From Zoogloeaceae bacterium (lineage in GTDB: Bacteria; Pseudomonadota; Gammaproteobacteria; Burkholderiales; Rhodocyclaceae): a DNA stretch of 64,000 nt. Of the stretch, positions 49,466 to 57,385 are shown piece by piece. Location: positions 23,575-87,574 of the forward strand of contig JAITSU010000057.1 of NCBI GenBank assembly GCA_031287525.1, written 5' to 3'. Numbering within the stretch: the first letter of the stretch is position 1; every line of letters begins with the position of its first letter. Made by a program: the position numbers and the translations under genes. The notes below the pieces were generated by a model. The model was not told the DNA's origin and did not search any database. It saw nothing but the letters and a program-made list of their open reading frames with translations.

Positions 49466-49837
49466 ATGGATACGCGCCAGAAACCGCTCAAATGGGTTGG
49501 ATGCAGCAAAAAAGACTTAAACGCGCTGCCCGCCAGCGTGCGGCAGTTTTTTGGATACGCCTTGGACTTTGCCCAAAATGGCGAACGTCACGATGCGGCG
49601 AAGGCGCTAAAAGGTTTTGGCGGCGCGGGTGTGCTTGAGGTGGTTGAAGATGACGCAGGCGGCACTTACCGCGCGGTGTACACCGTGAGATTCAGGGAAG
49701 CCGTTTTTGTGCTGCATTGTTTCCAGAAAAAAAGCAAGCGCGGCATCGAAACGCCAAAAGAGGAAATGGACATGATCCGCGACCGGCTGAAAACGGCTGA
49801 GGCGTGGGCAGAGGAGCTACGAAATGGAAACCGCTAA
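49466..49837 (+). CDS. RelE/HigB-superfamily toxin (phage Gp49-like)
   Basis: This 123-residue protein matches Gp49/HigB-like mRNA interferase toxins: KPLKWVGCSKKDLNALPASV at the N-terminus, ALKGFGGAGVLEVVEDDAGG in the core, and YRAVYTVRFREAVFVLHCFQ with KKSKRGIETP near the end. Family toxins cleave mRNA at the ribosome. The overlapping downstream gene encodes its antitoxin. A promoter-proximal palindrome suggests auto-regulation. Confidence 0.88.
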   Translation: MDTRQKPLKWVGCSKKDLNALPASVRQFFGYALDFAQNGERHDAAKALKGFGGAGVLEVVEDDAGGTYRAVYTVRFREAVFVLHCFQKKSKRGIETPKEEMDMIRDRLKTAEAWAEELRNGNR

Positions 49838-50150
49838 GCGTTATGGTGAGGACAGCAGTGGCAACGTGTTTGCCGACCTTGGTCTTGCTGATGCAGACAA
49901 ACTGCAAATCAAGTCTGGTCTGGCAATCCAGATTACGCTCACGATTCGCCGCCTGGGGCTGTCGCAGGTCGAGGCGGGCAAACGGATGGGAATTTCTCAA
50001 GGCAAAGTGTGCGCGATGCACAAGGGCGATTTCACGGGCTTGTCCGAACGCAAGCTGATGGATTGCCTCACACGTCTTGGCTATGACATAAAAATAACGG
50101 CGCAGCCGGCAGCGCGGGATATTGGAAGACTGTCGTTTGCCATAGCGTAA
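49824..50150 (+). CDS. HigA-type helix-turn-helix antitoxin
   Basis: This 108-residue XRE-family protein has the helix-turn-helix IRRLGLSQVEAGKRMGISQG (about residues 41-60) and a C-terminal LTRLGYDIKITAQP segment typical of antitoxins paired with Gp49-like toxins. It overlaps the toxin gene by 14 bases. The order toxin then antitoxin is that of higBA. Confidence 0.88.
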   Translation: METAKRYGEDSSGNVFADLGLADADKLQIKSGLAIQITLTIRRLGLSQVEAGKRMGISQGKVCAMHKGDFTGLSERKLMDCLTRLGYDIKITAQPAARDIGRLSFAIA

Positions 50151-50214
50151 GCGGCGAAAGGTTGGCGCACTGCCAACAACAGACGGGTATCTCTTGCGGT
50201 TCGCGCATCTTGCC

Positions 50215-50421
50215 TTACGCCGGTTTCTGGCAGCGGGCGTCCTTGTATGGCCCGCCCATCAATTTCCAGCCTTCGCCCAGCGGCGTTTGCGAGCACACGC
50301 GGCTGCCGTCGTACATGCTCATCCAGAGGTAATAAGCGGCGGGCGCGGCGTGGGTTAGCGCGGCGGGTAGCAGGGAAAGGGAAAGCAGGGCGATGGCGAG
50401 GATACGGTTTAAGCGAATCAT
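50215..50421 (-). CDS. Small secreted protein of unknown function
   Basis: This 68-residue product has a clear signal peptide (MIRLNRILAIALLSLSLLPA, cleavage near THAAPA). A short mature part follows with two Cys (SRVCSQTPLGEGWKLMGGPY, then ARCQKPA) that could form a disulfide. No family is recognised. It lies downstream of the HAD phosphatase on the same strand with a 68-base gap. Confidence 0.6.
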   Translation of the reverse strand: MIRLNRILAIALLSLSLLPAALTHAAPAAYYLWMSMYDGSRVCSQTPLGEGWKLMGGPYKDARCQKPA

Positions 50422-50488
50422 GGGGCGCTCGGAAATGGAGAACGGGTTACATTGGACAATACCACATTGCGGGCAGACGCTTAAAAAA

Positions 50489-51094
50489 TCAGGGCAAGGC
50501 GCGGAAGGGTTTGAACGCCGGATGGTCGGCGGCAGCCAGCATTTCCGTGTCGCCATCGGAATCGCCGTAAGCGTAAATCTCGTAGTCGTCGAGCGCGCCA
50601 AGCAGCGATTGCAGCCGCCGGACTTTCTCGGCGGCGCGGCAATTTTCCCCCTGCAATTCGCCCGAACAAACGCCCTCGGTCGACGCCAGTTCGGTGCACA
50701 ACAAATCGTCAAACCCAAGTTGCCGCGCGATGGGTTCAAGGTAAAAAGAAAGCGAGGCGCTGACCATGACCAGTCGATGCCCTTGTTCCTTGTGCCAACG
50801 AATCCGCTCCAGCGCGGCGGGGCGACACCAGCGCGTGATAAACGCCGCATGTTCCGCCCCAATGCGCCGCAACTCCGCGACCGCGCAACCGGAAAACAGC
50901 CTGCCCATCAAAAGCGCCTTGAATCTGTCCCGACTGGCGCGCCCCAGCCAGACCCGCAACGCCTCGCCACTCAAACAAAACAGCGCGCCATAAAGTTTTG
51001 GTTTGCCGAATACCCGCGCCAGAAAAGCCAGAAAGGTATCTCGTGTGGTGATGGTGCCGTCGAAGTCGAAAGCGGCGATGATTTTGTTTGTCAT
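50489..51094 (-). CDS. HAD-superfamily phosphatase, subfamily IB
   Basis: This 201-residue phosphoserine-phosphatase-like hydrolase has motif I AAFDFDGTITTRDT, motif II LVMVSASLSFYLEPI and motif III/IV YAYGDSDGDTEML. The alpha-helical cap region (about residues 20-95) is typical of subfamily IB. The substrate is unknown. Confidence 0.87.
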   Translation of the reverse strand: MTNKIIAAFDFDGTITTRDTFLAFLARVFGKPKLYGALFCLSGEALRVWLGRASRDRFKALLMGRLFSGCAVAELRRIGAEHAAFITRWCRPAALERIRWHKEQGHRLVMVSASLSFYLEPIARQLGFDDLLCTELASTEGVCSGELQGENCRAAEKVRRLQSLLGALDDYEIYAYGDSDGDTEMLAAADHPAFKPFRALP

Positions 51095-51182
51095 TTTTAA
51101 GCGGTAGCTCGTCTATCAGAAGCTCCGTAATGTAGCAGAGTTATCCGTGACTTTCCTTTTTTGAGTGGTTATCATAACCACC

Positions 51183-51392
51183 ATGAACAGCAAGCAGCTC
51201 ATCAAACAACTGGAAGCCGATGGCTGGTTTTTGGTGCGGGTCAAAGGGTCGCATCATCAATTCAAGCACATCGACAAGCCGGGGCTGGTCACGGTCAAAC
51301 ACCCGGACGGCGATATTCCCGCCGGTACGCTATCCAGTATCAAGCGTCAGGCGGGTTGGAAACAGGAGAAAAAATCATGCGTTTTCCCGTAG
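51183..51392 (+). CDS. hicA: HicA-type mRNA interferase toxin
   Basis: This 69-residue double-stranded-RNA-binding-like protein contains KQLIKQLEADGWFLVRVKGS, the catalytic His in GSHHQFKH, and VTVKHPDGDIPAGTLSSIKR. The ATG at 51183 gives the normal HicA length. It overlaps hicB by 16 bases. Confidence 0.93.
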   Translation: MNSKQLIKQLEADGWFLVRVKGSHHQFKHIDKPGLVTVKHPDGDIPAGTLSSIKRQAGWKQEKKSCVFP

Positions 51393-51772
51393 TGTTACAT
51401 AGCGATGACGGTGTGCGTTTCGGCGTGACCGTGCCGGATTTGCCGGGGTGTTTTTCCGCTGGCGACACTTTTGATTTGGCGCTTGACGCCGTGCTGGAAG
51501 CGATTGATCTGCATCTTGAAGGCATGGTCGAAGAAGGCGGCGAAGTACCGCTGCCGCGTTCTGTCGCGGAACACCGCAAAAACCCGGATTTTGCGGATGG
51601 CGTTTGGGCGATGGTGGATGTCGATGTGTCGCGTTTCGATGGTCGCGCCGAAAAGGTGAACATCACCCTGCCGCGCCGTTTGCTGGCGAGAATCGACAGT
51701 TACGCCAAGGCGCATGGTGATACCCGTTCCGGTTTTCTGGCGGAAGCAGCCAGAGTCGCCATGCGTGATTGA
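51377..51772 (+). CDS. hicB: HicB-type antitoxin
   Basis: This 131-residue antitoxin has the HicB partial RNase H fold (FPVVLHSDDGVRFGVTVPDL, DLPGCFSAGDTFDLAL) and a C-terminal ribbon-helix-helix DNA-binding domain (VNITLPRRLLARIDSYAKAH), which would bind its own promoter. It follows a GGAG ribosome site inside hicA. Confidence 0.93.
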   Translation: MRFPVVLHSDDGVRFGVTVPDLPGCFSAGDTFDLALDAVLEAIDLHLEGMVEEGGEVPLPRSVAEHRKNPDFADGVWAMVDVDVSRFDGRAEKVNITLPRRLLARIDSYAKAHGDTRSGFLAEAARVAMRD

Positions 51773-51820
51773 TTTGACCCATAAATATATGTCATGTAGC
51801 TGCATGGCTGCTGGCAAAAT

Positions 51821-51943
51821 CAGGTGGCAGGTGTCAGGTAACCGTAATTGGATGTTGGAAAAAAGCAGGGAGCGGGCAGGTGACGAAGGGTTTGTGTCAA
51901 TCACCGGCGCAACGCGCCGCAAACCCCTGTCACCTGCCACCTG
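51821..51943. repeat. Long-spaced inverted repeat between hicB and mgsC
   Basis: Perfect 13-base arms CAGGTGGCAGGTG (51821-51833) and CACCTGCCACCTG (51931-51943), with further imperfect CAGGT-type units around them, separate two converging genes. Related CACCTG/CCTGACC-type strings also occur next to the prophage repeats at 1281-1315. Confidence 0.65.
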
Positions 51944-51951
51944 TTACCTGA

Positions 51952-53313
51952 TTACCTGCTCCCCGGAATCCAGCTTGTTCCCGCCAGCGGTACGCCCGCC
52001 ATTGCTGCCGATTCCAGTGTCAAGGCGACCAAATCCTCTTTTTCCAGATGGTGCACGTTCTGTTTGCCGCAGGCTCTGGCGATGGTGGTGAGTTCCATGT
52101 TCAGGGTCTTCAGGTAATTTTTCAGATGCTTCGCGCCAACCGCCGGTTCCAGACGTTGTTCGAGTATTTCGTCCTGGGTAGTGATGCCGACCGGACATTG
52201 CCCCGTATGACAATGGTGACAGAAGCCGGGGGCGGTGCCGAGGGCGGCGTAGTCGTCCAGGGCGGAGAGGTGTTTGCCTTTTTGACCGTAGGTGTCGCCG
52301 TTGCAACCCAGAGCGATCATCACGCCCTGACCGATGGCGACGGCATCGGCGCCCATCGCCAGCGCCTTGGCAACGTCGGGGCCGCTTCTGACGCCGCCGG
52401 AGATGATGAGTTGCACCTTGCCCTTCATGTCGAGGTCTTCCAGCGCGTCGACGGCCTGGCGCAGGGCAGCCAGGGTGGGGATGCCGATATGCTCAATGAA
52501 GCAGGTTTGCGTGGCGGCCGTGCCGCCCTGCATCCCGTCGACCACGATGACATCCGCGCCGGAATGGACGGCGAGTTTCACGTCGTTGAAGGTGCGGGTC
52601 GCGCCGACTTTGACGTAAATGGGTTTTTCCCAGTCGGTCATTTCGCGCAATTCCTGAATCTTGATGGCGAGGTCATCGGGGCCTGTCCAGTCGGGGTGGC
52701 GACAGGCGGAGCGTTGGTCGACGCCGGCGGGCAGTGTCCGCATCCCGGCGACGCGCTGAGAAACTTTTTGTCCCAGCAACATGCCGCCGCCGCCGGGTTT
52801 CGCGCCTTGCCCGATGACCACTTCGATGGCGTCGGCGCGGCGCACGTCGTCGGGGTTGAAGCCGTAGCGACTGGGCAGACATTGGTACACCAGCGTCTTG
52901 GAAGACTGGCGTTCTTCCGGCGTCATGCCGCCGTCGCCGGTGGTGGTGGAAGTGCCGACTTCGCTGGCGGCGCGACCCAGGGCTTCTTTCACATTGGCGG
53001 AGAGCGCGCCGAAGCTCATCCCGGCGATGGTGATGGGGATGTCGAGTTCGATGGGTTTTTTGGCGAAACGGGTGCCGAGCACGGTTTTGGTCGCGCATTT
53101 TTCGCGGTAGCCTTCGAGAGCGTAGCGGGACATCGACGCGCCCAGAAACACGAGGTCGTCGAAGTTGGGCAGTTTGCGTTTTGCGCCCATGCCGCGAATT
53201 TCATACAGCCCGTGCGCGGCGGCCTTGCGGATGTAATCCAGCGTCTTGCGGTCATAGCCGTAGGATTCTTCCAGCGTCAGATGTCTGGCTTGTTGTGTGG
53301 TTTTGGCGTCCAT
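51952..53313 (-). CDS. mgsC: N-methylglutamate synthase, FMN subunit (MgsC)
   Basis: This 453-residue protein corresponds to the FMN/Fe-S barrel of glutamate synthase (GlxD-like): TIAGMSFGALSANVKEALGR, GQGAKPGGGGMLLGQKVSQR, KVGATRTFNDVKLAV and the cluster motif CHHCHTGQCPVGITTQ. With MgsA and MgsB it is expected to transfer methylamine nitrogen from gamma-glutamylmethylamide to form N-methylglutamate. It is the last gene of the mgdD-gmaS-mgsABC unit, ten bases after mgsB. Confidence 0.88.
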   Translation of the reverse strand: MDAKTTQQARHLTLEESYGYDRKTLDYIRKAAAHGLYEIRGMGAKRKLPNFDDLVFLGASMSRYALEGYREKCATKTVLGTRFAKKPIELDIPITIAGMSFGALSANVKEALGRAASEVGTSTTTGDGGMTPEERQSSKTLVYQCLPSRYGFNPDDVRRADAIEVVIGQGAKPGGGGMLLGQKVSQRVAGMRTLPAGVDQRSACRHPDWTGPDDLAIKIQELREMTDWEKPIYVKVGATRTFNDVKLAVHSGADVIVVDGMQGGTAATQTCFIEHIGIPTLAALRQAVDALEDLDMKGKVQLIISGGVRSGPDVAKALAMGADAVAIGQGVMIALGCNGDTYGQKGKHLSALDDYAALGTAPGFCHHCHTGQCPVGITTQDEILEQRLEPAVGAKHLKNYLKTLNMELTTIARACGKQNVHHLEKEDLVALTLESAAMAGVPLAGTSWIPGSR

Positions 53314-53323
53314 GAAGTTCTCC

Positions 53324-54013
53324 TCAGTATTCTTGGTTGGCGTCGGCGTTCCAGTGGTACAGCTCGCGCCTGGAGGCCACTTTCTTGAACGATTTGGGGT
53401 CGTGATTGAACCCCGCCTGTTGCAGGAGATCGGTAAGACTGGTGATGTCCGTCTCGGTCAAGGGTTGAATTTGCGCGTCCGCGCCCAGGGATTTGATGTC
53501 TCCCCTGACGTAGAGTATGGCTTCGTAGAGCGAGTCGCCCAGCGCGTCGCCCGCGTCGCCGCAAATCACCATGCGTCCGGCTTGCGCCATGAAAGCGGAA
53601 AAGCTGCCGACCGAACCGCCCACCACAATGTCGCCGCCTTTTAACGAGATACCGCAGCGCAAACCCGCGTCGCCGTCGATGATGAGCAAGCCCCCGTGCG
53701 CGGAAGCCCCCGCGCCGTTGGAAGCGAAGCCCCGCACATGCACGACGCCGCTCATCATGTTTTCGCCCACGCCCGTTCCGGCGCTGCCTTTGATGATGAC
53801 CTTGCCGGTCTTGTTCATGCCGCCCGCGTAGTAACCAGCGTGTCCGATGACTTCCACTTCCACCGGACTATCCAGACCGACGGCGATGTTGTGCGCGCCA
53901 TCGGGATTTTTCACCGTTACTTTATGCGCGGGTTTTTTGACGGCTTCGACGTGCAGGTAGCGATTCAAGTCGCTCACCCTAGTTTGGGCGAGGTCAAAGG
54001 TCAGATTTTCCAT
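53324..54013 (-). CDS. mgsB: N-methylglutamate synthase, GXGXG subunit (MgsB)
   Basis: This 229-residue right-handed beta-helix protein matches the C-terminal GXGXG domain of glutamate synthase (GlxC-like), with GHAGYYAGGMNKTGKVIIKG and GDAGLRCGISLKGGDIVVGG. It is a structural subunit of the three-part synthase. It overlaps mgsA by 13 bases. Confidence 0.87.
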   Translation of the reverse strand: MENLTFDLAQTRVSDLNRYLHVEAVKKPAHKVTVKNPDGAHNIAVGLDSPVEVEVIGHAGYYAGGMNKTGKVIIKGSAGTGVGENMMSGVVHVRGFASNGAGASAHGGLLIIDGDAGLRCGISLKGGDIVVGGSVGSFSAFMAQAGRMVICGDAGDALGDSLYEAILYVRGDIKSLGADAQIQPLTETDITSLTDLLQQAGFNHDPKSFKKVASRRELYHWNADANQEY

Positions 54014-54909
54014 ACGTACATCTCCTCTGGGGCAGGTTCAAAGACATGGGCGTGATTGATGCCCGGCAGGTGGGCGAGCGAGCGAAATTCGGAAGCAATC
54101 GCCACATAATCATCGGTTTCGGCAACAACCGCCGGTTTGCAGGCGAAGGGGTCGCGGATCAAGGCGAGCGCGTCGGGCGTACCCATCAGGAAGGTGTAAA
54201 AACCGTCCAGTTCCTCAAAACCCTTTTTCAGCGCGGTTTCCAGATCATCGCCTTCGCGCAGCCGCCATTCCAGAAAGCGGCAGGCGGCTTCGGTATCGTT
54301 GTCGGTATCGAAATGGATGCCCTGCGGTTCCAGCTTGCGGCGAATGCCGTTGGGATTGGAAAGCGAGCCGTTATGCACGAGGCAGAAATCCTCCCCGGCG
54401 GTAAAAGGGTGGGCGCGATCAGGCGTGACGGCGGATTCCGTCGCCATGCGGGTATGCCCGACCAGATGCGTGCCTTGCAGCTTGCCAAAATCGTAGCGCG
54501 CCGCGACTTCGGCGGGCGTGCCGATGTCCTTGTAGAGATGGATGCTTTTCCCCGTGGAAAGAATGAACAAGCCGGGGTACTGCTCTTTCAGCCAGCGTTT
54601 GACGATTTCCGGGTCGACGTTTACCGAAAAAATGGCGTGATTACCCTTTGCTTCCAGCCCGACTGAAACGCCCAGATGCTCCTTCAATTCGTGCGCCACG
54701 CCCTGCCAGTTGAAGTCGTCGCCGTCTTCCAAAAGACCGGAATAGACGCTGATTTTGCGCTCATAGTCGCCCGCGCCGCCGGTAAAAACCGCCAGACCAG
54801 CGGAATCCGGCCCGCGTTCGGTCATGCCAATCAGCATGGGCACCATCAGCTCGCCCAGATGTTCGCGCATGGCCGGTGTTTTAACGAGTAGTCCAACAAT
54901 TCCACACAT
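54001..54909 (-). CDS. mgsA: N-methylglutamate synthase, amidotransferase subunit (MgsA)
   Basis: This 302-residue class II glutamine-amidotransferase-type protein (GlxB-like) starts MCGIVGLL, so Cys2 becomes the N-terminal nucleophile. It contains RGPDSAGLAVF, HLVGHTRMATESAVT and LVHNGSLSNPNGIRR. In this pathway it should act on gamma-glutamylmethylamide and channel methylamine to MgsC. The ATG 54909 is required to expose Cys2. It lies 25 bases after gmaS. Confidence 0.88.
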   Translation of the reverse strand: MCGIVGLLVKTPAMREHLGELMVPMLIGMTERGPDSAGLAVFTGGAGDYERKISVYSGLLEDGDDFNWQGVAHELKEHLGVSVGLEAKGNHAIFSVNVDPEIVKRWLKEQYPGLFILSTGKSIHLYKDIGTPAEVAARYDFGKLQGTHLVGHTRMATESAVTPDRAHPFTAGEDFCLVHNGSLSNPNGIRRKLEPQGIHFDTDNDTEAACRFLEWRLREGDDLETALKKGFEELDGFYTFLMGTPDALALIRDPFACKPAVVAETDDYVAIASEFRSLAHLPGINHAHVFEPAPEEMYVWKI

Positions 54910-54934
54910 GTGTTTTCTCCTTGATGAGGTATTT

Positions 54935-56284
54935 TTAGAAAAATTCCAGATACCGCTGTACTTCCCAATCCGAAACATGGCGCATGTATTCCACGTATTC
55001 CATGTTTTTCAATTTCAAAAATTCTTCCGCCACCGGCCCCAGCGATTCGCAGAGCACATGGTCGCGTTCCAGCGCAAAAAGGGCTTCATGCAGACTTTGC
55101 GGTAATGTGCCGATGCCTTCGGCTTTCAATTCCGCCGGGGTGAGGTCGTAGAGGTTGTTGTTGCGCGGCTCTCCGGGGTCAAGCTCGCGGTCAATGCCAT
55201 CCAGCCCGGCGGCGATTACGGCGGCGGTGGCGAGATAGGGATTGCACGCCCCGTCGGGAATCCGCAATTCCAGTCGCCCGCCGGGAATCCGCACCATCGT
55301 CGAACGGTTGTTGTCGCCATAGCTGATGTAAGCCGGCGCCCAGGTCGCGCCGGTGAGTGATTGCCCGACCACCAGACGCTTGTAGGAATTCACCGTCGGC
55401 GCGCAAATCGCCGCCAGCGCCGGCGCGTGTTTCAGAATGCCGCCCAGAAAGTGATACGCCAGTTTGGAGAGCTTCAAACCGCGCGGGTCGCTCTTGTCCT
55501 CAAAGACGTTCTGCTTGCCGTCGCCCAACGACATATGAATGTGCATCCCGTTGCCGGGGCGATTGGCGAACGGCTTGGGCATAAAGGAACAAATCAGCCC
55601 CATCTCATGCGCGATTTCGGACGCCGCCATCTTGAAAAAGATGAAGTCATCGCAGGAAGACAGGCAATCGTCGAAGGTGTAATTGATTTCAAACTGACCG
55701 TTGGCGTCCTCATGGTCAATTTGGTAAACATCCAGCCCGACGACCTTCACGCTGTCGGTCAGACGTTCGAGAAATTCCCGCGAACGCGATAGTCCCTTGT
55801 AGTCGTAACAGGGCTTTTTCAGCACGTCGCTGTCTTCGCAAGGCACGATGTCGCCCTTGTCGTTTTTCTTCAACAGCGAAAACTCCGGCTCCAGCCCGGT
55901 GTAAAACGTCAGCCCCCGCGCCCGCAACCGCGCCACCTGCTTTTTCAGCACCACGCGACTGTCAAACTTCCAGGGCTTCTTGTCGACATGCCCGTCGCAA
56001 ACAATGCGGGCATACCCAGGCTGCCAGGGCACCAGGGTCAAGGTGGAAAGGTCGCCCACCGCCATGTAATCCTGCGGCGACGCCGGTTCCAGCCCCAGCC
56101 CCCACACCGCGCCGCCCGCGAAACCCGCGCCATTTTCGATGATGTCGTCAAAATGGTCGGCAGGCACCACCTTGACCTTGGGCGCGCCGTGAATATCCAC
56201 GAACTGCGCGAAAACGTATTTGACATGGTTATCCATCAGGAATTTTTTGGCTTCATCAGGCGTCATGTTTGTGGCTCCAATCAT
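54935..56284 (-). CDS. gmaS: Gamma-glutamylmethylamide synthetase
   Basis: This 449-residue glutamine-synthetase-fold enzyme joins methylamine to glutamate using ATP. Metal and substrate motifs include [47 protein letters not shown] and [17 protein letters not shown]. The glnA-like fold next to mgsABC and mgd genes points to GmaS and not to assimilatory glutamine synthetase. The start could be ATG 56284 or ATG 56266. It is preceded by a palindromic repeat. Confidence 0.88.
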   Translation of the reverse strand: MIGATNMTPDEAKKFLMDNHVKYVFAQFVDIHGAPKVKVVPADHFDDIIENGAGFAGGAVWGLGLEPASPQDYMAVGDLSTLTLVPWQPGYARIVCDGHVDKKPWKFDSRVVLKKQVARLRARGLTFYTGLEPEFSLLKKNDKGDIVPCEDSDVLKKPCYDYKGLSRSREFLERLTDSVKVVGLDVYQIDHEDANGQFEINYTFDDCLSSCDDFIFFKMAASEIAHEMGLICSFMPKPFANRPGNGMHIHMSLGDGKQNVFEDKSDPRGLKLSKLAYHFLGGILKHAPALAAICAPTVNSYKRLVVGQSLTGATWAPAYISYGDNNRSTMVRIPGGRLELRIPDGACNPYLATAAVIAAGLDGIDRELDPGEPRNNNLYDLTPAELKAEGIGTLPQSLHEALFALERDHVLCESLGPVAEEFLKLKNMEYVEYMRHVSDWEVQRYLEFF

Positions 56285-56320
56285 TAAGAAAATTCAAAAC
56301 TGTTGATGATGCGGTGCATC

Positions 56321-56350
56321 CGCAGGGGCGGTTCGCGAACCGCCCTATCC
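56321..56350. repeat. REP-like palindrome between mgdD and gmaS
   Basis: The arm GGGGCGGTTCGCGAACCGCC is almost identical to 10201-10229 in the prophage. It overlaps the 3' end of mgdD and supplies its stop codon. Confidence 0.75.
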
Positions 56351-56902
56351 GGCAGCAACCTCATGCAAAGTTTCCCAAAGCGCCTCGCCATAAGTGCCAT
56401 CGCACCAGACGCGATAACTGTCCGCGCCGGGAATCACCGTCACCCCGATGCCCGTCATGGAAGTCAGCACCACTGGCGACTCCGCCAGATTCAACGCCGC
56501 GAAATTCACCGCGCAAGTCTGCAACAGCAACTCCGCCAGCCCGGAACCGGAAAGCGCCAACGCCGCGTCCTGCCGCAACACCACCGCAACCCCCGCAGGC
56601 GCCGCGCTGCCTTGCAGACGCTCAACAATGGCGGCATTGCCCTCCACCAGAAATTCCGTATTCCCCAAACGGGCAATCAACCCGCCATCCGGCAAAGCCA
56701 GCCAGCGATTCGCTCCCGCCGGAATCGGCAGCCCCAACCCCGACAACCACGCCGCCGCCCCCTTGCCCTTGCAACCAAAACGCGGATTCAGGGAATGGTC
56801 GACAAAGCTGACGGCGGCAGGAGATTTCTTGCCGGAAGCCAGCCCCCGCCCGACAACTTCCGCCAGCGGGCTGACAGCGACAGGTGTAGTAAAAGCATTC
56901 AT
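56345..56902 (-). CDS. mgdD: N-methylglutamate dehydrogenase, gamma-type subunit (MgdD)
   Basis: This 185-residue protein is related to the sarcosine oxidase gamma subunit (SoxG): a small GcvT-like fold with LGNTEFLVEGNAAIVERLQG and LTSMTGIGVTVIPGADSYRV. It is expected to belong to the four-part dehydrogenase that oxidises N-methylglutamate to glutamate plus a one-carbon unit. The ATG 56902 fits a normal family start. Its partner genes mgdB and mgdC lie 3.5 kb away, beyond an inserted island. Confidence 0.8.
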   Translation of the reverse strand: MNAFTTPVAVSPLAEVVGRGLASGKKSPAAVSFVDHSLNPRFGCKGKGAAAWLSGLGLPIPAGANRWLALPDGGLIARLGNTEFLVEGNAAIVERLQGSAAPAGVAVVLRQDAALALSGSGLAELLLQTCAVNFAALNLAESPVVLTSMTGIGVTVIPGADSYRVWCDGTYGEALWETLHEVAAG

Positions 56903-56969
56903 GGCGCGACCTCGCAAAATTCATGTTGTGAAATATTGGTTACTATTGTGCAACAACAGAGCAAGGCGA

Positions 56970-57018
56970 GTCAACGGGTTTGCGAAACTTTTTTTCGTGT
57001 TGGTAAACTTTTACTGGG
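56970..57018 (-). promoter_or_regulatory. Conserved upstream element of mgdD-gmaS-mgsABC
   Basis: This 49-base element is about four-fifths identical to 63693-63740 and has the same orientation toward its genes. Read on the minus strand it ends in GTTGAC, giving a -35 box TTGACT, with a possible -10 CACAAT 18 bases on. Inside is a small dyad (GTTT-GCG-AAAC on the plus strand). It is probably a promoter with an activator or repressor site. Confidence 0.75.
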
Positions 57019-57074
57019 TAAACCTTGTTCTGGCAAGGAACAGCTTGAAAATTTGTATCCCAAGAGCTACTATT

Positions 57075-57106
57075 CTTTGGTAAAAACATATTTTTGATGC
57101 CCAAAG
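57075..57106. promoter_or_regulatory. Possible operator of the HipBA-like pair
   Basis: The inverted repeat CTTTGG (57075-57080) and CCAAAG (57101-57106) brackets an AT-rich stretch directly before the HipB-like gene. HipB proteins bind such paired sites; the call here is only by position and symmetry. Confidence 0.35.
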
Positions 57107-57112
57107 GCTACA

Positions 57113-57385
57113 ATGACAACCCTTTCCGATGTTGCCGAGATGCTCAAACATGCCCGCCGCGAAGCGCGTTTGAGCCAAGACGCGCTCGCTCAAAGGGCAG
57201 GTGTGGCGCGCACGACCGTGGCAAGAATGGAAACTTTGGCGAAAGGCGACATGAGCGTGTCGGCATTGCTTCGCCTGCTCGAAGCGGCGGGCTACGACCT
57301 GAAACTCGTGAAGCCGGGGCATGTCCGCACGATTGAAGACATCCTCGCTGAACAGCGCCGGGGTGATGAGCGAGGGGATGTCTGA
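57113..57385 (+). CDS. HipB-like helix-turn-helix antitoxin
   Basis: This 90-residue XRE-family protein has the helix-turn-helix LSQDALAQRAGVARTTVARM (about residues 20-39) and a C-terminal AAGYDLKLVK segment typical of HipB partners. The stop overlaps the HipA-like start by one base (TGATG), so the two are coupled. It lies on the plus strand within the minus-strand methylamine locus. Confidence 0.88.
   Translation: MTTLSDVAEMLKHARREARLSQDALAQRAGVARTTVARMETLAKGDMSVSALLRLLEAAGYDLKLVKPGHVRTIEDILAEQRRGDERGDV

Noticed and set aside
51952..54909. A second assimilatory glutamate synthase
   Set aside because: The three domains are separate small genes next to gmaS and mgd genes, and a full gltBD is present at 35405-41522; the N-methylglutamate synthase explains this better.
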